A DNA stretch of 5,644 nucleotides from Deltaproteobacteria bacterium (GCA_003647375.1 QMMS01000307.1:1-5644); one strand, 5' to 3'. Positions 1-5,644 are shown, numbered from the stretch's first letter. Translations and numbers: made by a program. Notes: a model not told the origin generated them from the sequence alone.

Positions 1-1
1 C

Positions 2-931
2 AATATCTCGGAAGTTCGCGATCTTATCGCCGCAGAGAAAAAATACGGCCTTGCATGTCAGATGGGCAACCAGGGTCATTCCGGTATGGGTATCGCGATG
101 GTTCGCAAATGGGTCGACGAAGGCGTTCTTGGCGATATTACGGAAGTCAGAGCGTGGTGCACGCCTGTCTGGGGTCGCGGCGGTATCAAACGTCCTGTAA
201 CCCAGCCGGTTCCGAGTACACTTGACTGGGATATGTGGCTTGGACCTGCCGCTAAAGTCGATTACAACAGGGCATATTGTCCGGCCAGTTGGCGGGGCTG
301 GAACGAGTTTGGTAACGGTTCGATCGGTGACTGGGCGTGTCATAATATGGATGCTCCATATGATGCTCTCGGGCTCGACTGTCCGAGCGAAGTAAAGATC
401 GAAAGTACCGGTCCGAGCAAACTGTCATTCCCCGAGAGCGTTAAATTAACATATACTTTCCCTGCTACTGAAAAACGCGGCAAGATTATATTGAAATGGT
501 ATGACGGTAATAAGTTCCAGCCGGAGCGTCCTGAAAGCATGGACCCCAAACTCAAGATGGGCAATGATTCGGGAGGTACCATTATTGTTGGCAGCAAGGC
601 GACGCTTATGACAGGTACTCATGCAGGCCCGCCAAGAATCGTTCCTTTAACGCAGCACAGAGAAATGAATAAGGCCGGGGCTCTGCCGAAAATTCAGTTC
701 TCACAGAGCAACCATTTTAATAACTGGCTGCTTGCTTGTAAGGGGCAGGAAAAATGCAGGTCCAACTTTGCTTATGGCGGAAGGCTTACCGAGACTATGA
801 TGTGGGGCCTTATTGCCATGAGAGTAAACCGTGACCTGAAGATCGACCCGGTCAAAAGGACTATCATTGGTGACGACGAAGCGGCGAAATACATGAGCTG
901 GCCACAACCTCGAAAGGGTTGGGAGCTTTAA
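2..931 (+). CDS. Gfo/Idh/MocA family oxidoreductase, C-terminal part (5' end outside the window)
   Basis: The reading frame is open from base 2, upstream of the first ATG (62), and those 20 codons (NISEVRDLIAAEKKYGLACQ) continue the family pattern into MGNQGHSG. The gene therefore starts before the window, and 62 is not its start. About 309 residues are visible. Full members are usually 430-460, so the Rossmann NAD(P) fold, the EKP motif and any Tat/Sec signal are missing. Visible landmarks are the segment after the nucleotide domain (MGNQGHSG, then a GxLGDITEVRAW strand), the DWDMWLGPA motif, and GSIGDWACHNMD. The His of that last motif (codon 341-343) is the usual catalytic-site histidine. 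The protein ends in the typical PQPRKGWEL tail. The family transfers hydride between NAD(P) and sugars or polyols. Members beside DUF1080 proteins can act on C3 of glycosides, which is an inference here. The gene is followed closely by the GH106-like gene on the same strand, so co-transcription is likely. Confidence 0.93.
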   Translation, partial: NISEVRDLIAAEKKYGLACQMGNQGHSGMGIAMVRKWVDEGVLGDITEVRAWCTPVWGRGGIKRPVTQPVPSTLDWDMWLGPAAKVDYNRAYCPASWRGWNEFGNGSIGDWACHNMDAPYDALGLDCPSEVKIESTGPSKLSFPESVKLTYTFPATEKRGKIILKWYDGNKFQPERPESMDPKLKMGNDSGGTIIVGSKATLMTGTHAGPPRIVPLTQHREMNKAGALPKIQFSQSNHFNNWLLACKGQEKCRSNFAYGGRLTETMMWGLIAMRVNRDLKIDPVKRTIIGDDEAAKYMSWPQPRKGWEL

Positions 932-945
932 AAAAACCTAGGTAT

Positions 946-960
946 GGAGCATTCCGAGTG
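946..960 (+). promoter_or_regulatory. Ribosome binding site and preferred GTG start of the GH106-like gene
   Basis: GGAG at 946-949 stands eight bases before GTG 958. A start here gives the signal peptide a basic n-region (KHNRRKK) ahead of the hydrophobic core, and avoids the overlap with the upstream gene that TTG 919 would need. A second site, AAGGA at 981-985, stands five bases before TTG 991 and would give a compact 22-residue lipoprotein signal. Sequence alone does not decide between the two. Confidence 0.5.
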
Positions 961-3900
961 AATTGTATCAAACACAACAGAAGGAAAAAATTGGAATTTA
1001 ATTTATTAAGAGTTGTATTCTCCTTGCTGATGGGGTTGAGCGTAAGTTTGGCTGGGTGTTCGCCGTCGAACACCAGCCTGGAACAGGTATTTCTTAATCC
1101 TCCGGATGCGGGAAAACCTTCAGGATACTGGTGGTGGTTAAATGGCGACGTAACCCGGGAGGCGATTACCAGAGATCTGGAACAATTTAAAGCCAAAGGA
1201 CTCGGCGCTGTTTTGCTGGTTTGTTCGGGAGATTGTTCTGCTGTTCCTTTTCCTTTTGAGGGGCCCGAATTCCTTTCTCCTGAGTGGATTGGTCTCTATA
1301 AATTTGCCCTGCAGGAGGCGAATAGAGTCGGACTAAAGGTGGACGTTAATATTGCTCCGGGATGGAATATGGGCGGGCCCTGGATTACAAAAGAAAAATC
1401 GGGGCGTTGGTTTTTACAGTCGCAGATGATGCTCAAAGGTCCGCAAAGATTTTCTGGAAAACTACCGCTGCCGGGAGCAAAGGACGGCTACGATTCAAAG
1501 CCTATTGGCCATGTTCCCTCATACATTAACATGCCCCTTGATCAGCTCGATTACCGCGATAGCGCCGTAGTTGCCTTTCGCAGCGAATTCCCTGGAAGCA
1601 AGGGCCCCAACAAACGAAAGGATCTTGCAGCCAAGAGCAACCGCTTGGATGCCACTGCTGATTTGCGTGCTGAAACGATGATGTCATGGTCGCTTCAACC
1701 TTGGGAATCCTCCACGAACGATACGTATTTGGTGAATCCCAAAGAAGTGATTGATCTGACGGATCGGCTGGCGCCGGATGGCACTCTCGACTGGAAGGTT
1801 CCTGCGGGTGACTGGGTTGTGGTGCGCACTGGACATCGTATGACTGGCGCACTGCTTTCCGTGCCTGCTCCTGGTATGCGTGGGCTTGAAAACGACTTTC
1901 TGGATCGTGCCGGTGTTGAGTTGATGTGGGAGGAAGTGGGAAAAACCTTCATCCAAGAGGCCGGGCCATTGGCCGGCACAACGCTGACGGCTTTTGCTTC
2001 TGACAGTTTCGAATGTGGTTATCCGAACTGGACCGCCAACTTCATCAAGCGGTTTAAGGAGTATCGGCACTATGATCCTGTTCCTTATCTTCCGGTTCTT
2101 AAGGGCTGGGTTGTCGGGAGCGCCGAAATTTCTGACCGCTTTCTTCATGACTACCGCAAGACCGTTGCCGACTGTATGGCCGATGAACACTACGGAAGAT
2201 TCTCTGAGCTCTGCCACGCCAATAATATCAAAAGTCGTGCTGAAGCTGCCGGGCCAAGTTGGTCGGGGACCATGTGTATGGACGGTTTAAAGAACTTGGG
2301 GCGTGTTGATTACCCTCAAGGGGAGTTCTGGCAAAGCGATCATTTTAGAATTGATAACCAAAATCAGGTTGGAAAAATGGTAGCGACCGCAGCGCACGTG
2401 TACGGTAAAAAATACGTCTCCGCGGAAGCGTTCACCTCATTTGGCATCAACTGGCAAGTGAGTCCTCAAGATCTGAAGCCCGTTGGGGATAAGGCCTTTT
2501 GCGAGGGGATTAATTACTTTGTGTTTCATACCGCAACCTGTCAGCGACCCGATTATGGAAAACCCGGATTTGAATACAGAGCGGGTACGCACTTTAACCC
2601 GAATGTCACGTGGTGGGATCAGGCCACGGGCCCCTTCCTGGACTATGTCAATCACTGCCAGGCCCTGCTGCAAAGCGGCCTTTTTGTGGCCGATGTTCTT
2701 TATTATAACGGGGACTGGGCGCCTAATCTGGTTGCTGTGAAGCATACGCCAAAAGGACTGGGGGAAGGGTATAGCTATGATGTGTGCAACGCAGAAGTGC
2801 TTTTGACCCGTCTTTCTGTGAAGGACGGTCGGCTCGTATTGCCGGACGGCATGAGTTATCGCCTCTTGGTATTGCCGGACAGCACGCGGATGCCGGTCGA
2901 GGTGATCGAAAAAATCGCGCGGTTGGTTAACGCGGGAGCAACGATTGTCGGACCGAGGCCGCAATCAGACCCGGGACTCAAAAACTATCCCCGGTGCGAC
3001 AAGACCGTGCGCCGTATAGCTGGAGACCTCTGGGGCGGCATCGACGGGAAGTCCACAACCATGAACCCCGTTGGAAAAGGACGTGTTTTTCACGGAACAA
3101 GCCCGCGGCAGATTCTTCAGGCGGATGGCGTGGAAACCGATATGAGCATATCTGGCGGGTCCGGGGTCTCCATCGACTTTATTCACCGGGCAACCGCAGA
3201 CGAAGAGTTCTATTTTCTGGCAAATCGCCGGGATCAGCCCGAGCAGCTAAACATATCCTTCCGCCAGAAAGGACGGCAACCTGAGCTCTGGGATCCGGTC
3301 TCCGGTACCATGCGCGAACTTCCCGAGTTTGTGGAAAAGGACGGTCAGACCACAATCCCTCTCGGCTTTGAGCCTCATGGTTCAATGTTCATCGTGTTCA
3401 GAAAGCCGGTCAGCAATTCACGCAAGGGCCGCAATATGCCCGAATTGGAGGCTGTAAAAAATATCAAAGGCCCGTTTGCTGTTCAATTCGACCCGGCCTG
3501 GTTCTATCCCACCGATAAACTTACCGGTGACCAAGCTAAGGGATTATTTGTTTTTAATGAGTTGAGCGATTGGACGCAGCATCCGGTGCCTGCGGTGAAA
3601 TTCTTTAGCGGCACAGCAACCTACCACACGGAGTTTGAGGTTGAGACGGTGGAGAAAGATGCTGGTTCCCTTGTGATTGATCTCGGGGTGGTGAACGCGA
3701 CCGCTTCGGTCCGCCTTAACGGAATTGACCTGGGTGTTGTCTGGTGTGCGCCATGGCAGGTTGATGTGAGTCGGACGCTTAAACAGGGCACTAACAAACT
3801 TGAGGTCGAGGTGGTAAACGTGTGGGCCAATCGTATCGTCGGCGATGCCGGCCTGCCTGAAAAACAGAGACGAACACGAACCAATAAAGAGAGGTATGAT

Positions 3901-3966
3901 GCCGAATCGAAACTGATTCCTTCTGGCCTGTTAGGACCGGTTAAGTTGATGCGGCGTTCGTTGTAA
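958..3966 (+). CDS. GH106-like (alpha-L-rhamnosidase family) glycoside hydrolase, predicted lipoprotein
   Basis: A protein of about 1000 residues. Residue numbers here count from a TTG codon at 919, which would overlap the upstream gene. I prefer GTG 958, with GGAG at 946-949 eight bases before it. TTG 991, behind AAGGA at 981-985, is almost as good. The hydrophobic stretch VVFSLLMGLSVS leads to a lipobox, SLAGC, with Cys47, so export and lipid anchoring are predicted. The mature N-terminus (NPPDAGKPSGYWWWLNGDVT, 60-79) and the following barrel are typical of GH106. Candidate acidic catalytic residues are Glu365 in SDSFECG, Glu442 in SRAEAAG and Glu503 in VSAEAFTS. The E365/E503 spacing resembles the acid/base pair of characterised GH106 enzymes. 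Residues about 585-700 look like the GATase-like domain (LLVLPDSTRMP). Residues 895-1010 form a jelly-roll sugar-binding domain with VRLNGIDLGVVW and NVWANRIVGDAGLP. GH106 releases terminal rhamnose from pectin-like or other glycans. The true substrate is unknown. No truncation is evident. Confidence 0.88.
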   Translation: MNCIKHNRRKKLEFNLLRVVFSLLMGLSVSLAGCSPSNTSLEQVFLNPPDAGKPSGYWWWLNGDVTREAITRDLEQFKAKGLGAVLLVCSGDCSAVPFPFEGPEFLSPEWIGLYKFALQEANRVGLKVDVNIAPGWNMGGPWITKEKSGRWFLQSQMMLKGPQRFSGKLPLPGAKDGYDSKPIGHVPSYINMPLDQLDYRDSAVVAFRSEFPGSKGPNKRKDLAAKSNRLDATADLRAETMMSWSLQPWESSTNDTYLVNPKEVIDLTDRLAPDGTLDWKVPAGDWVVVRTGHRMTGALLSVPAPGMRGLENDFLDRAGVELMWEEVGKTFIQEAGPLAGTTLTAFASDSFECGYPNWTANFIKRFKEYRHYDPVPYLPVLKGWVVGSAEISDRFLHDYRKTVADCMADEHYGRFSELCHANNIKSRAEAAGPSWSGTMCMDGLKNLGRVDYPQGEFWQSDHFRIDNQNQVGKMVATAAHVYGKKYVSAEAFTSFGINWQVSPQDLKPVGDKAFCEGINYFVFHTATCQRPDYGKPGFEYRAGTHFNPNVTWWDQATGPFLDYVNHCQALLQSGLFVADVLYYNGDWAPNLVAVKHTPKGLGEGYSYDVCNAEVLLTRLSVKDGRLVLPDGMSYRLLVLPDSTRMPVEVIEKIARLVNAGATIVGPRPQSDPGLKNYPRCDKTVRRIAGDLWGGIDGKSTTMNPVGKGRVFHGTSPRQILQADGVETDMSISGGSGVSIDFIHRATADEEFYFLANRRDQPEQLNISFRQKGRQPELWDPVSGTMRELPEFVEKDGQTTIPLGFEPHGSMFIVFRKPVSNSRKGRNMPELEAVKNIKGPFAVQFDPAWFYPTDKLTGDQAKGLFVFNELSDWTQHPVPAVKFFSGTATYHTEFEVETVEKDAGSLVIDLGVVNATASVRLNGIDLGVVWCAPWQVDVSRTLKQGTNKLEVEVVNVWANRIVGDAGLPEKQRRTRTNKERYDAESKLIPSGLLGPVKLMRRSL

Positions 3967-3970
3967 GGAG
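3965..3970 (+). promoter_or_regulatory. Strong Shine-Dalgarno AAGGAG overlapping the GH106-like stop codon
   Basis: A full AAGGAG begins within the TAA stop (3964-3966) of the glycoside hydrolase and lies seven bases before ATG 3978. This is close to ideal for translational coupling, but the only ORF it serves is 17 codons long. That is why the short ORF deserves notice. Confidence 0.55.
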
Positions 3971-3977
3971 ATATAGA

Positions 3978-4031
3978 ATGAAATGGATGGCAACTTTAAT
4001 TGAAATCGTGGGAGCGCAAGCTCCCAGATAA
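3978..4031 (+). other. Possible 17-codon leader ORF between the glycoside hydrolase and DUF1080 genes
   Basis: ATG 3978 to TAA 4029-4031 would encode MKWMATLIEIVGAQAPR. It has a near-perfect ribosome binding site (AAGGAG, 7-base spacing). A strong hairpin (4009-4026) lies inside its last codons, ending just before the stop, so ribosomes reaching the stop would melt the hairpin. That arrangement is seen in leader-peptide and translational-coupling devices, and it could affect the next gene, whose possible starts are at 4049 and 4088. It has no recognisable family. It could equally be the remnant of a longer lost gene or a chance ORF behind a ribosome binding site. It is too short to judge by codon use. 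Confidence 0.3.
4009..4026 (+). repeat. Perfect 7-bp inverted repeat with GCAA (GNRA) tetraloop
   Basis: TGGGAGC at 4009-4015 pairs with GCTCCCA at 4020-4026 across the loop GCAA at 4016-4019, a stable GNRA tetraloop. No T-run follows it, as bases 4027-4048 are A-rich, so it is unlikely to be an intrinsic terminator. Likely roles are an mRNA-processing or stabilising hairpin between co-transcribed genes, a translational control element, or one copy of a dispersed palindromic (REP-like) repeat. The structure is seen directly; the role is inferred. Confidence 0.6.
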
Positions 4032-4087
4032 AACGCAAAGGAAACAGAATGGGTAAAGCTTTACTTTTTTCCAGAGGGACGATAGAA

Positions 4088-5137
4088 ATGCCAAACAATA
4101 TGAGACTTAGTGCTATTCGTAATATCTTTGCGATCTTTCTTCTGTTGACGCTTTGTGCAGCTGCCGTCGGCGCCGGCGAATATAAACCTGTCTTTGAGAA
4201 CTCCGCTGACTTTCCGCTTATGGGTGACTGGGAGGGAAAATGGATCGATCCGCATGCAGGCCATGAGAAACATAACCCCGAGTTAGCTGCTCAGTTGGTT
4301 TGTTTGACTCAAAAACAGTACCTTGTCCGAATCCTGCCAAAGCTTAACGTCCGTTCCGTGCCTTACCTGGAAGTTAAGGCCAATGTCAAAGATAATATGA
4401 TCGTCATCGATCAGGCAGGCTGGAAGTGTACTTTTGCCAATGGCACCTGCAAAGGCACCGGACGGCTGCACGGCAAAGATGTTGGCATTGAACTGAAAAA
4501 AGTTGAGCGTCTTTCACCGACGCTTGGACAAAAGCCGCCCAAAGGAGCTGCGGTGTTGTTTGACGGTACCAGTTTCGATGCATGGCAACACAATGACGGT
4601 AGAAAGGTCACCTGGTCGCTTCTTAAGAGCGGGACGATGCAGACCGTTTCATTGTTCTGGGACAATAAACAAAACCAAAAGAAGGGACTTGGCGGTGATA
4701 TTGTTACCAAAGAGAAATTTGATTCGTTGAAATTTCATATGGAGTTCAGGTATGCGGTAGAACCGGGTAAGCGCGGGCAGGGACGCGGCAACAGCGGGCT
4801 ATTCTTTCATGGCATTGGCGAGGTCCAAATTCTAAACTGCTATGGAACGCCGGGTTACTGGAACGAATGCGGCGCATTCTATAAACATGAACCGCCAAAG
4901 AGAAACGCCGCTGCACCGCCATTGCAGTGGCAAACATACGATGTAGAAATTCAGCTTCCGGATAAGAACGACAAAAAAACAAAAGCACTGGTGACAGTTT
5001 ACCTTAACGGCCACAGAATACACTATAAATTCCCCATGTCATACACCGGTAACGATGGAGTATCCATAGGCCTGCAGGATCACATCAACGCTCTGCAGTA
5101 CCGCAATATCTGGGTGGTTTCGCATCCCAGCAAGTGA
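4088..5137 (+). CDS. Secreted DUF1080 (3-keto-disaccharide hydrolase) domain protein
   Basis: About 349 residues from ATG 4088, which has GAGGG at 4074-4078 nine bases upstream. An in-frame ATG at 4049, behind AAAGGA (4037-4042), would add 13 residues. I prefer 4088 because it gives a normal signal peptide: basic n-region, core IFAIFLLLTLCAAA and a likely cut after AAAVGA before GEYKP (residue 29). There is no lipobox, so a soluble exported protein is expected. Residues about 30-140 form a less known N-terminal module (MGDWEGKW). A linker RLSPTLGQKPPKGA (141-154) then leads to the DUF1080/LamG-like jelly roll, opening with VLFDGTSFDAWQ. Family landmarks follow: GDIVTKEKF, RGNSGLFF (233-240), GEVQILNCYG (244-253), WQTYDVEIQ and the closing LQDH...YRNIWV. 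Family members hydrolyse or eliminate 3-keto-glycosides, and others act as hydratases on the 2-hydroxy-glycal products. Which reaction this one carries out cannot be read from the sequence. It closes the gene cluster. Confidence 0.92.
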   Translation: MPNNMRLSAIRNIFAIFLLLTLCAAAVGAGEYKPVFENSADFPLMGDWEGKWIDPHAGHEKHNPELAAQLVCLTQKQYLVRILPKLNVRSVPYLEVKANVKDNMIVIDQAGWKCTFANGTCKGTGRLHGKDVGIELKKVERLSPTLGQKPPKGAAVLFDGTSFDAWQHNDGRKVTWSLLKSGTMQTVSLFWDNKQNQKKGLGGDIVTKEKFDSLKFHMEFRYAVEPGKRGQGRGNSGLFFHGIGEVQILNCYGTPGYWNECGAFYKHEPPKRNAAAPPLQWQTYDVEIQLPDKNDKKTKALVTVYLNGHRIHYKFPMSYTGNDGVSIGLQDHINALQYRNIWVVSHPSK

Positions 5138-5159
5138 TTAACTCAGGGACAGGGGTAAC

Positions 5160-5196
5160 TTAAGGGGTCGAACCCCGTTAATTGATATTTTCTTTT
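5160..5196 (+). terminator. Terminator-like hairpin downstream of the DUF1080 gene
   Basis: TTAAGGGGT (5160-5168) pairs with ACCCC (5172-5176) and TTAA (5178-5181) across loop CGA, with one bulged G at 5177. That makes nine pairs in all. The T-rich run 5182-5196 (TTGATATTTTCTTTT) follows at once. It starts 22 bases after the DUF1080 stop, where an operon terminator is expected. The T-run is interrupted and the stem is G/C-rich only in its inner half, so termination may be partial. The palindrome might instead belong to a dispersed repeat. Confidence 0.55.
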
Positions 5197-5415
5197 GTAA
5201 CCGCTTTGTTTGCAGGTACTTGCAGTTTTGCCTCAAAAAAGACTTTGATTTTTTCGGGGTAACTCCACTGCCCTCACACATCCCAACACCCATCCTCTCG
5301 ATTCGGTCGGACACCTCCCTCCCTCGCGGGCATATCCATCAGCATCGCATAGCCTATCCATCGATTGAAGCCGGCGGGCATTGGGTATGGTTAATGCCAA
5401 GTATTGCTGGAAACC

Positions 5416-5444
5416 TTGAATTGTTGCCAGTAATGTGATATTCT
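5416..5444 (+). promoter_or_regulatory. Weak sigma-70-like promoter candidate for the right-edge gene
   Basis: TTGAAT at 5416-5421 matches four of six bases of TTGACA, and TATTCT at 5439-5444 matches four of six of TATAAT, with a 17-base spacer. Transcription would start near 5451, leaving a 5' untranslated region of about 95 bases before ATG 5545. Such matches arise often by chance, and promoters of the suspected PVC group are poorly defined. Confidence 0.25.
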
Positions 5445-5456
5445 ATCAGAAAAGAG

Positions 5457-5496
5457 GCTCAGTGGCGCAAGCGAGCTAAGATATACGATGTTATAT
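5457..5496 (+). repeat. Two small inverted repeats in the leader before the right-edge gene
   Basis: GCTC 5457-5460 pairs with GAGC 5473-5476. Inside it, GC-GCAA-GC (5465-5472) forms a second short stem with a GNRA-type loop. Immediately downstream ATATA 5481-5485 pairs with TATAT 5492-5496. Together they could fold the untranslated leader of the gene at 5545. I recognise no known riboswitch consensus, and the individual stems are short. Confidence 0.25.
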
Positions 5497-5544
5497 GGGA
5501 AATTCCAGTTAAAATTACTTTTACTTTCAATAGGCAGATAATCG

Positions 5545-5644
5545 ATGGCAATTATTGTGGATGAAGAAACCGCCGACAAGCGCGAGCAGGGCGCCAATGT
5601 AATCGGCTTGCCGGTATCCGGCAGTGCGGATTCACAGTCCCTGG
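5545..5644 (+). CDS. Start of an unrecognised protein, truncated by the right edge
   Basis: ATG 5545 is the first start after an in-frame TAA at 5539-5541. The frame then stays open for 33 codons to the window end. The visible peptide begins MAIIVDEETADKREQGANV and goes on through IGLPVSGSADSQSL. It is hydrophilic and acidic at first, with no signal peptide or membrane segment, so a cytoplasmic protein is likely. Third positions are G/C-rich (GCC GAC AAG CGC GAG CAG GGC), which favours real coding. The ribosome binding site is weak (AGG at 5532-5534). I do not recognise the family. It is separated from the sugar cluster by a terminator and its own upstream region, so it is probably functionally unrelated. 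Confidence 0.55.
   Translation, partial: MAIIVDEETADKREQGANVIGLPVSGSADSQSL

Larger units (their letters stand above)
5138..5544. other. Non-coding stretch of 407 bases
   Basis: I see no convincing gene here on either strand. It holds the terminator-like hairpin at its left end and a 9-base direct repeat, GGGGTAACT, at 5152-5160 and 5256-5264. It also holds TTGCAG twice, ten bases apart (5210-5215 and 5220-5225), and an A6/T6 hairpin (5235-5240 with 5249-5254). A C-rich, pyrimidine-biased tract runs from about 5264 to 5325. A promoter candidate lies at 5416-5444 and small inverted repeats at 5457-5507. The left half could be a worn mobile-element or palindromic-repeat remnant. The right half is probably the 5' control region of the gene starting at 5545. 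Confidence 0.55.

Noticed and set aside
1684..2217. Minus-strand open frame of 177 codons inside the GH106-like gene
   Set aside because: It lies wholly opposite a clearly conserved coding region, and its translation is low-complexity in character with no recognisable domain. It is a shadow frame.
2437..2964. Minus-strand open frame of 175 codons opposite the GH106-like barrel and GATase-like region
   Set aside because: It mirrors the codon structure of the real gene, has no family resemblance and no supporting start context.
4053..4070. Palindrome GTAAAGCTTTAC followed by six T, resembling a terminator
   Set aside because: With a minimal loop only four A/T-rich pairs remain, which is too weak to terminate. 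It also lies just upstream of, or within, the start of the DUF1080 gene.
4136..4175. Lipobox in the DUF1080 signal peptide (cysteine in LLTLCAAA)
   Set aside because: Leucine directly before the cysteine is not accepted in a lipobox, and a normal signal-peptidase I site (VGA before GEYKP) follows.
5164..5176. GGGGTCGAACCCC as a tRNA T-arm fragment (attachment-site scar)
   Set aside because: The stem and loop lengths do not fit a T-arm (five pairs plus a seven-base TTCRANN loop), and no other tRNA parts are nearby.
5220..5438. Plus-strand 72-codon frame with a TTG start in the right non-coding stretch
   Set aside because: It has no ribosome binding site, is rich in Pro, His and Ser from a C-rich tract, and spans the promoter candidate. 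No protein family is recognisable.
5457..5507. tRNA-like arrangement: D-arm-like GCTC...GAGC, then an A/T stem, then GGAAATTCC
   Set aside because: There is no T-loop consensus, the D-loop is too long, no acceptor stem pairs, and the anticodon-like stem has a six-base loop.
1..5644. CRISPR array, rRNA, integrase or intact insertion sequence
   Set aside because: No regularly spaced repeats, no rRNA-like sequence, and no transposase or integrase frame was seen on either strand.

Overview
The window looks like a polysaccharide-degradation locus from a bacterium of the Planctomycetota/Verrucomicrobiota/Lentisphaerota (PVC) group. This placement is inference. It rests on a Gfo/Idh/MocA oxidoreductase of the long type, a giant GH106-like glycoside hydrolase lipoprotein and an exported DUF1080 (3-keto-disaccharide hydrolase) protein lying together on one strand, a combination those genomes carry in many copies. 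Base composition is moderate, by eye close to half G+C. The Phycisphaerae are one possible home, but the sequence alone does not settle the class.

Layout, all on the + strand. Bases 2-931 hold the C-terminal part of a Gfo/Idh/MocA family oxidoreductase that enters from the left edge without its NAD-binding start. About 26-59 bases later comes a roughly 1000-residue secreted lipoprotein related to GH106 alpha-L-rhamnosidases, ending at 3966. A 121-base spacer (3967-4087) holds a 17-codon leader-like ORF with a strong ribosome binding site. A perfect 7-bp hairpin with a GCAA tetraloop overlaps the end of that ORF. Next is a signal-peptide-bearing DUF1080 protein ending at 5137, followed by a terminator-like hairpin. 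Bases 5138-5544 contain no convincing gene, only a terminator, small repeats and a weak promoter candidate. The first 33 codons of an unrecognised protein begin at 5545 and run off the right edge.

The three recognised genes could work together outside the cytoplasm. The GH106-like enzyme would remove terminal sugars, perhaps rhamnose or a related deoxy- or uronic sugar, from a complex glycan. The oxidoreductase may oxidise a sugar ring at C3, and the DUF1080 protein may cleave or hydrate the resulting 3-keto-glycoside. This would match the oxidation/elimination/hydration route of glycan breakdown described for Bacteroides clusters that combine Gfo/Idh/MocA and DUF1080 proteins. The families are clear from sequence. 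The pathway and substrate are inferred. I did not find a clearly novel system; the most unusual parts are the leader ORF with its hairpin and the repeat-bearing non-coding stretch at the right.
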